A stretch of DNA of 35,866 nucleotides from Oscillibacter ruminantium GH1 (GTDB lineage Bacteria; Bacillota; Clostridia; Oscillospirales; Oscillospiraceae). Shown piece by piece: positions 31,649 through 35,866 of this stretch (position 1 is its first letter; every line of letters starts with the position of its first letter). The notes under the pieces were generated by a model. It made no database searches and was not told the origin of the DNA. It saw only the letters and a list, made by a program, of their open reading frames with translations. The stretch spans positions 664,325-700,190 of the forward strand of contig NZ_DF158896.1 of assembly GCF_000307265.1 (NCBI RefSeq), in the 5' to 3' direction. Both the position numbers and the translations under genes were made by a program.

Positions 31649-33160
31649 TCATAGTTCCGGCTCAATCCAACCCTTCGCCCGGTCCACGGCCCGACTCCAC
31701 CGCCGCAGCTCTGCCCGGCAGACGGCTTCATCCCGCTGGGGACGGAACACATGCTGGCTGCGGCGCAGGGCGGAAAGCTGGTCGAGATTCGTCCACACAC
31801 CGGCGGACAGTCCCGCCAGCGCCGCCGCGCCAAAGGCCGTGGTTTCCACCTGCGCGGGCCGGTCCACCGGCAGGCGAAGAATATCCGCCTGAATCTGGAG
31901 CAGGATATCGCTGACGGACGCACCGCCGTCCACCCGGAGTCCGGTGAGGGGACGGCCTGCGTCGGTGGCCATTGCGTGCATGAGATCGCAAACCTGAAAT
32001 GCGATGGAGTCCAGCACGGCGCGGCACAGGTGGGCCTTTGTCGCGCCCCGGGTCAGGCCCAGCACCGCGCCCCGGGCATACATGTCCCAATAGGGTGCGC
32101 CAAGTCCTGTGAACGCGGGGACCACCAGCACGCCGCCGCTGTCCGGCACGCTTTCCGCCAGACGGTCGCATTCCGGGGCGTTTGCGATTAGCCCCAGCTC
32201 GTCCCGCAGCCACTGGATGGCGCTGCCCGCATTAAAGACGCTGCCCTCCAGCGCGTAGGTGGTTTTGCCGTTCAAATTCCACGCCACGCTTGAGACAAGG
32301 CCCGCGTTGGACCGCACCGGCACACCGCCCAGATTCATCAGGGTGAAGCAGCCTGTGCCATAGGTGTTTTTCACCTGCCCGGGCTGAAAACAGCCCTGTC
32401 CAAACAGCGCTGCGGGCTGATCGCCCGCGCTGCCGCAGATAGAGATGCCCGCAAGGTCCTCAAGACCCGGAATCCCCTCCGCCACCGTGCCGTACCGTTG
32501 GGAATTCCCCACCGGACGGGGGAGAAGCCCCATGGGAATCCCCAACTCCCGACACAGGTCTTCGTCCCATTCCAGCGTATGGATGTTGAACAGCATGGTG
32601 CGGGAGGCGTTGGAGTAATCCGTGACGTGAACTTTTCCACCGGTGAGGTTCCAGATGAGCCAGCTGTCCACCGTTCCGCACAGCAGTTCTCCCCGCTCTG
32701 CCCTTGCCCGAACGCCGGGGACGTTGTCCAGAATCCACTTGATCTTCGTACCGGAAAAATACGCGTCGATCAAAAGACCGGTTTTCTCCGCCACTGCGTC
32801 TCCCACCCCCCGGGCCTTCAGCTCGTCGCAGATACCTGCCGTCCGGCGGCACTGCCACACCACGGCGTTATACACCGGCTGACCGGTCTTCCTGTCCCAG
32901 AGAATGGTTGTTTCCCTCTGGTTGGTCACGCCAATGGCGGCAATGGACTTGGGGTCGATGTGGGCAGCGTCTACCGCCTGGGCAAGCGCCCGCTTTTCCG
33001 TCTCCCAAATGTCCAGTGGGTCATGCTCCACCCAGCCGGGCTGGGGATAAATTTGACGAAAAGGGTGCTGGGCGCGAGCGACGATCTCTCCCGCCCGGTT
33101 GAACAGGATTGCGCGGGAACTGGTGGTCCCCTGATCCAAAGCGGCTACAAACGGCTCCAT
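31649..33160 (-). CDS. glpK: Glycerol kinase
   Basis: Phosphorylates glycerol to sn-glycerol 3-phosphate with ATP in the cytoplasm. The 503-residue FGGY-family protein is full length: ALDQGTTSSRAILF at the N terminus, GVTNQRETTILWD, VWQCRRTAGICDELKA, the GTVDSWLIWNLTGG segment, CGSAGDQPAALFGQGCF, KNTYGTGCFTLMNLG, and LRVDGGASVSDILLQIQADI with AFGAAALAGLSAGVW. The His that is phosphorylated by HPr in other Gram-positive GlpK proteins, normally a few residues before the AGDQ motif, is absent here. ATG at 33160 follows AGGAGG by 7 bases. Transcribed towards the minus side from a promoter overlapping that of the lipase-like gene; no glpF or glpD is in the window. Confidence 0.97.
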   Translation of the reverse strand: MEPFVAALDQGTTSSRAILFNRAGEIVARAQHPFRQIYPQPGWVEHDPLDIWETEKRALAQAVDAAHIDPKSIAAIGVTNQRETTILWDRKTGQPVYNAVVWQCRRTAGICDELKARGVGDAVAEKTGLLIDAYFSGTKIKWILDNVPGVRARAERGELLCGTVDSWLIWNLTGGKVHVTDYSNASRTMLFNIHTLEWDEDLCRELGIPMGLLPRPVGNSQRYGTVAEGIPGLEDLAGISICGSAGDQPAALFGQGCFQPGQVKNTYGTGCFTLMNLGGVPVRSNAGLVSSVAWNLNGKTTYALEGSVFNAGSAIQWLRDELGLIANAPECDRLAESVPDSGGVLVVPAFTGLGAPYWDMYARGAVLGLTRGATKAHLCRAVLDSIAFQVCDLMHAMATDAGRPLTGLRVDGGASVSDILLQIQADILRLPVDRPAQVETTAFGAAALAGLSAGVWTNLDQLSALRRSQHVFRPQRDEAVCRAELRRWSRAVDRAKGWIEPEL

Positions 33161-33174
33161 GGCAAAACCTCCTG

Positions 33175-33203
33175 TGGAAATTTTACGCAGTCTGTGATAT
33201 CAT
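33175..33203 (+). promoter_or_regulatory. Promoter of the lipase-like gene
   Basis: TGGAAA (33175-33180), 17-base spacer ending CTGTGA, TATCAT (33198-33203), start near 33210. The -35 is weak; the TGTGA extended -10 may compensate. Confidence 0.5.
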
Positions 33204-33229
33204 ATTATATGAAAATCAGTATATCACAG
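33192..33229. repeat. Inverted repeat between glpK and the lipase-like gene
   Basis: CTGTGATAT (33192-33200) and ATATCACAG (33221-33229) are a perfect 9-bp inverted repeat separated by 20 bases. Each arm coincides with an extended -10 element of the two opposing promoters; it may also be an operator. Confidence 0.6.
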
Positions 33230-33246
33230 GGAGGGCAGAGTTGCCA
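33218..33246 (-). promoter_or_regulatory. Promoter of glpK
   Basis: Minus-strand TGGCAA (33246-33241), 17-base spacer ending CTGTGA, TATACT (33223-33218), start near 33211. It faces the lipase promoter, with predicted starts about one base apart. The -35 is weak. Confidence 0.45.
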
Positions 33247-34184
33247 TGGTGAAAAATGAGTTTACAATCCCCTCCGGCGACAAAAAGACCGCGCTTCACG
33301 CCGTGGAGTGGCTGCCGGAGGACAATCCCCGGGCCGTGTTGCAAGTTTCCCACGGAATATCGGAATATATCCTGCGCTATGAGCCTCTGGCGGAATTTTT
33401 GACGGAGCGGGGCTTCGCCGTGGTGGGAAACGACCACTTGGGTCACGGAATGTCCGTGGCGGAGGGCGCGCCCCGGCTGTATTTTGGTGAGGCGGGCAGT
33501 TGGAACACGGTGGTGGATGATCTGGACGCAGTCCGGGAATGGGAGGTACGGAAATATCCTGGCCGACCCTATTTTCTGCTGGGGCATTCCATGGGTTCGT
33601 TTCTGGCTCGGACGTATTTAATCCGCTATCCCGGCACGGTGAACGGTGCGATTCTTATGGGCACCGGACAGATGTCTCCCGCGCTGGTGGCGGCGGGCCG
33701 GGCCATCGCCGCCGGGGAGAGCCGGCGCGTGGGACGGACACATCCCAGTCCCGCCATTGAAAAACTGGCATTTGAGACTTACAACCGGGCCTTCGCCCCT
33801 AACCGGACGGGGTTTGACTGGGTATCCTCCGATTCCGCCGTGGTGGACGGGTATGCCGCCGATCCGTATTGCGGGGAGAGTCCCAGCGTGGGGCTGTTCA
33901 GCGAGATGCTGGGCGGTATTGCCTTTATCACAAAGCAGAGCAATGTGGCTAAAATGAACCGGAACACCCCGGTGCTGTTTCTCTCCGGGGAAGAAGACCC
34001 GGTGGGAGAGCGGGGCAGGGGCGTTCGCCGGGCGTATCAGAGCTTTCGCAAAGCGGGCGTTCGGGATGTTGATATGAAGCTCTATCCCGGCATGCGGCAT
34101 GAGATTTTAAATGACACCTGCCGGGCAGAGGTCTTCCGGGATTTGGCGGCTTGGCTGCTGGCCCGGCTGCCGGTTCCCGCGTAG
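33246..34184 (+). CDS. Alpha/beta hydrolase, monoacylglycerol-lipase-like (Hydrolase_4)
   Basis: Serine hydrolase of the lysophospholipase/monoacylglycerol lipase group, 312 residues, no signal peptide. The catalytic triad is visible: Ser115 in LLGHSMGSFLART, Asp251 in LSGEEDPVG and His285 in YPGMRHEILND. The oxyanion region is VLQVSHGISEYILRYEPLAE and NDHLGHGMS is the usual family block. ATG at 33246 follows GGGAGGG by 10 bases. It is divergent from glpK with overlapping face-to-face promoters. Release of glycerol from monoacylglycerols followed by phosphorylation by GlpK would make biochemical sense; this link is inferred from position. Other ester substrates are possible. Confidence 0.88.
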   Translation: MVKNEFTIPSGDKKTALHAVEWLPEDNPRAVLQVSHGISEYILRYEPLAEFLTERGFAVVGNDHLGHGMSVAEGAPRLYFGEAGSWNTVVDDLDAVREWEVRKYPGRPYFLLGHSMGSFLARTYLIRYPGTVNGAILMGTGQMSPALVAAGRAIAAGESRRVGRTHPSPAIEKLAFETYNRAFAPNRTGFDWVSSDSAVVDGYAADPYCGESPSVGLFSEMLGGIAFITKQSNVAKMNRNTPVLFLSGEEDPVGERGRGVRRAYQSFRKAGVRDVDMKLYPGMRHEILNDTCRAEVFRDLAAWLLARLPVPA

Positions 34185-34191
34185 GAGCCGA

Positions 34192-34713
34192 TCAGGTCTG
34201 CCCCCGCAGGGCCGTGACGCTGTGAGTGACGGAGAGAATGCGCACAGAGCACACTACGTCGGCGGTGAAGACCAGCAGCATCAGGTAGGTGACGACCGGG
34301 GGAATCCGGGCAATCAGCGTTTCCAGCGGCGGCTGGATGAGCCATAGGGCCACGGCGGTCAGCGTGCCCCAGGCAAGAGAAAAGGGAACGCACACCCGTC
34401 CCTGTAAATTGCCGGGAACACCGGAATAGTCCCAGAATTTCACGCCCAGCCAAGCCTCACAGGCCCAGTGGTAGAGAAATTCCACAACGGTGGTGACCAC
34501 AGCTCCCGCAATCGGGAGCCACAACCCCTGCCGCATGGACACGGGCAGGGCCAGCACCGCCATCACTCCCAGGCCGTATACCGGGCAAAGAGGCAGAAAT
34601 AAAAGACACCGCCGGACGGGATGCTCCTCGCCGGTGGCGCGGTGGGCATAAGCCCGTTCCAGAAAACAGCCAGCCAAGCTGTAAAACAGGAAGACCCAAA
34701 ACCAATACGCCAA
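34192..34713 (-). CDS. CmpB-type putative ABC-transporter membrane protein (PF06541-like)
   Basis: Integral membrane protein, 173 residues with about five helices: WFWVFLFYSLAGCFLERAYA near 4-23, CPVYGLGVMAVLALPVS, LPIAGAVVTTVVEFLYHWACE, VPFSLAWGTLTAVALWLIQP and VVTYLMLLVFTADVVCSVRIL. The FLERAYA, FLPLCPVYGLG, EFLYHWACE, KFWDYSGVPGNLQGRVCVPF blocks match the family often named putative ABC-transporter type IV. No ATPase partner is present. The start is TTG at 34713 with GGAGGG 7 bases upstream; no ATG fits. Its stop lies 7 bases from the lipase gene stop (convergent). Function is not established. Confidence 0.82.
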   Translation of the reverse strand: MAYWFWVFLFYSLAGCFLERAYAHRATGEEHPVRRCLLFLPLCPVYGLGVMAVLALPVSMRQGLWLPIAGAVVTTVVEFLYHWACEAWLGVKFWDYSGVPGNLQGRVCVPFSLAWGTLTAVALWLIQPPLETLIARIPPVVTYLMLLVFTADVVCSVRILSVTHSVTALRGQT

Positions 34714-34807
34714 ATAAAAACCCTCCGCTTGTTTTCTCTCAGTTTGTCCGGCGGCGGGAAAATCATGCGGCGTGACAGATGGAAATTACCCGGTGAGGAG
34801 GAATGTT

Positions 34808-35377
34808 ATGGACGATTGGCAGATTTTGAGGCAGGAGTGTCTGCAATGTCAAAACTGCGGGTTGGCGGAAACCCGCACAAACGTGGTGTTCGGAGACGGC
34901 TGCGAGACGGCAGAGATTTTTCTGGTGGGCGAGGGACCGGGCCAGAGCGAGGACGAGCAGGGCGTGCCCTTTGTGGGTCGGGCGGGCCAGCTGCTGGACG
35001 ATATGCTGGAGATGATCGGCTTGGACCGGACAAAGGTGTATATTGGCAACACGGTGAAGTGCCGTCCGCCTCAGAACCGGGACCCGCTGAACGTGGAGAT
35101 GGCAGCCTGTCGGGGCTGGCTGGACCGTCAGATGGCGTTGCTGCGCCCAAAAATTCTCGTATGCCTTGGCCGCATTGCGGCAAAGGAACTGATTAAGGAT
35201 GATTTCCGTATTACCGCGGAGCATGGGCGGTGGTTCACCCGCAACGGGGTGCAGATGATGGCGATCTATCATCCCTCTGCGCTCCTGCGGGACCCGATGA
35301 AGCGGCCCGAGACATTTGAGGATCTGAAGGGCTTGCAGGCCAAGATTCGGGAGCTTTGTCCAGAGACGAAGATTTGA
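34808..35377 (+). CDS. Family 4 uracil-DNA glycosylase ([4Fe-4S])
   Basis: Removes uracil from DNA in base-excision repair. The 189-residue protein has the family signatures GEGPGQSEDEQGVPFVGRAG at about 41-60, NTVKCRPPQNRDP near 81-93, and the C-terminal HPSALLRDP loop (155-163). Four cysteines, Cys14, Cys17, Cys85 and Cys101, match the spacing of the iron-sulfur ligands in archaeal and Thermus UDGa. ATG at 34808 has GAGGAGGA just upstream. The gene is divergent from the CmpB-type gene; no clear promoter was identified in the gap. The RidA-like gene follows 72 bases later with a different base composition. Also annotated in some genomes as phage SPO1 DNA polymerase-related. Confidence 0.93.
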   Translation: MDDWQILRQECLQCQNCGLAETRTNVVFGDGCETAEIFLVGEGPGQSEDEQGVPFVGRAGQLLDDMLEMIGLDRTKVYIGNTVKCRPPQNRDPLNVEMAACRGWLDRQMALLRPKILVCLGRIAAKELIKDDFRITAEHGRWFTRNGVQMMAIYHPSALLRDPMKRPETFEDLKGLQAKIRELCPETKI

Positions 35378-35449
35378 GGGCAGGGAAACCTATAACGGGA
35401 CAATTAATCGGAATTGGCGTAAGTGATTATGTGAAGAGGCGGAATATAA

Positions 35450-35806
35450 ATGAGCGAAATAAAAAGAATTGAAATAGACGAAGTTTGGGCGGATTCCACT
35501 GTCATTGAGGCAGGCCATTTTGTGTTCATAGGTTACTGTATGAAAAACGAAGGACAAGATATCAAGGCGCAGATAATGGGAGCCTTTGAGGTATTAGAGC
35601 AAAGACTTGAAATGGTTGGATTAACGCTGGAATCCGTTGTGAAAATGGATTGTTTATTTAAAAATATTGATGATTTAAATTATTTGCCAGAAATCATTCA
35701 AAACAAATTTCACGGGAAGTATCCAACAAGAAAAGCCTTTGAAACCAAATTTATTAGGGATGGAATTGATTTTCAGGTTGATGCGATTGCGTATCGGCAA
35801 AGATAA
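35450..35806 (+). CDS. RidA/YjgF-like protein, AT-rich
   Basis: Member of the RidA (YjgF/YER057c/UK114) superfamily, trimeric enamine/imine hydrolases. The 118-residue protein has VIEAGHFVFIGYCMKNEGQD at the N-terminal half, MGAFEVLEQRLEMVGLTLES (the family VLENLxxxLxxAG-like helix), VVKMDCLFKN and KYPTRKAFETKF near the active-site loop, ending DGIDFQVDAIAY. The Arg after PT corresponds to the substrate-contacting Arg of PARS in RidA; the surrounding residues differ, so it is a divergent subgroup and deaminase activity is not assured. ATG at 35450 follows AGAGGCGG. Hand-counted GC in parts of the gene is about 34%, against about 60% in the glycosylase gene, which suggests recent acquisition. 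Confidence 0.85.
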   Translation: MSEIKRIEIDEVWADSTVIEAGHFVFIGYCMKNEGQDIKAQIMGAFEVLEQRLEMVGLTLESVVKMDCLFKNIDDLNYLPEIIQNKFHGKYPTRKAFETKFIRDGIDFQVDAIAYRQR

Positions 35807-35866
35807 AAAACGCAAATAGGCTGTAAACGGCCGGATTTCGGTTTAAGGAGAAGCACTCGACTATCC

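Noticed and set aside
33192..33229. CRP-like site from TGTGA and TCACA half-sites
   Set aside because: CRP sites have a six-base spacing between TGTGA and TCACA. Here the halves are more than 20 bases apart and each matches an extended -10 element.

Overview
The window looks like a chromosomal segment of a GC-rich, spore-forming Clostridia bacterium. The likely family is Oscillospiraceae (Oscillibacter, Flavonifractor or Lawsonibacter-like). This placement is inferred from coding regions near 60% GC, strong AGGAGG-type ribosome binding sites, a GerA-family spore germination protein behind a sigma-G-like promoter, a Firmicutes LexA with a GAAC-N4-GTTT operator, a Bacillus-type ThyA, and protein families typical of that group (XpaC/TelA, DUF6512, CmpB-type putative permease, DUF4349 lipoprotein). 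No rRNA, tRNA, CRISPR array, insertion sequence or prophage is visible. Nearly all of it is housekeeping or general accessory sequence.

Layout. 1-4.2 kb, minus strand: recG, then a thyA-folA dTMP/folate operon, each with its own promoter and a strong hairpin terminator. 4.2-6.6 kb, plus: an AraC-type cupin regulator and a MATE exporter broken by a one-base frameshift. 6.8-10.0 kb: a sodium:neurotransmitter-family symporter (minus), divergent from a DUF2156-GNAT fusion. 10.2-13.5 kb, plus: a GerA/SpoVAF-like spore protein, a YjdF-like membrane protein and an acyl-ACP thioesterase. 13.8-14.9 kb, minus: an FMN-dependent alpha-hydroxy-acid oxidase-like protein with an N-terminal cysteine cluster. 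15.0-21.7 kb, plus: a DUF4349 lipoprotein, a metallo-beta-lactamase-fold hydrolase, a DUF6512 membrane protein, the xpaC-orf76-telA-TPM operon and a polysaccharide deacetylase. 21.8-25.6 kb: secG (minus), autoregulated lexA (plus), and a minus-strand run secA - pgeF - solute-binding lipoprotein reaching back from 28.4 kb. 28.6-31.5 kb: a CntK-like (DapF-fold) racemase (minus), DUF2461 and HD-domain proteins (plus) and a small zinc-ribbon protein (minus). 31.6-35.8 kb: glpK (minus) face to face with a monoacylglycerol-lipase-like hydrolase (plus), a CmpB-type membrane protein (minus), family 4 uracil-DNA glycosylase (plus) and an AT-rich RidA-like gene.

How genes may work together. ThyA and DHFR form the dTMP cycle. 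The lipase and glycerol kinase could form a short glycerol-release and capture route, controlled by promoters that appear to overlap head to head. XpaC, the 76-residue protein, TelA and the TPM protein are transcribed together and look like an envelope-stress module. SecA and SecG belong to the same translocase. LexA, RecG and the uracil-DNA glycosylase are DNA-damage functions, but only lexA shows an SOS operator here. The best candidates for something under-described are the XpaC/ORF76/TelA/TPM operon, the orphan CntK-like racemase, the cysteine-rich FMN oxidase and the structured lexA leader.
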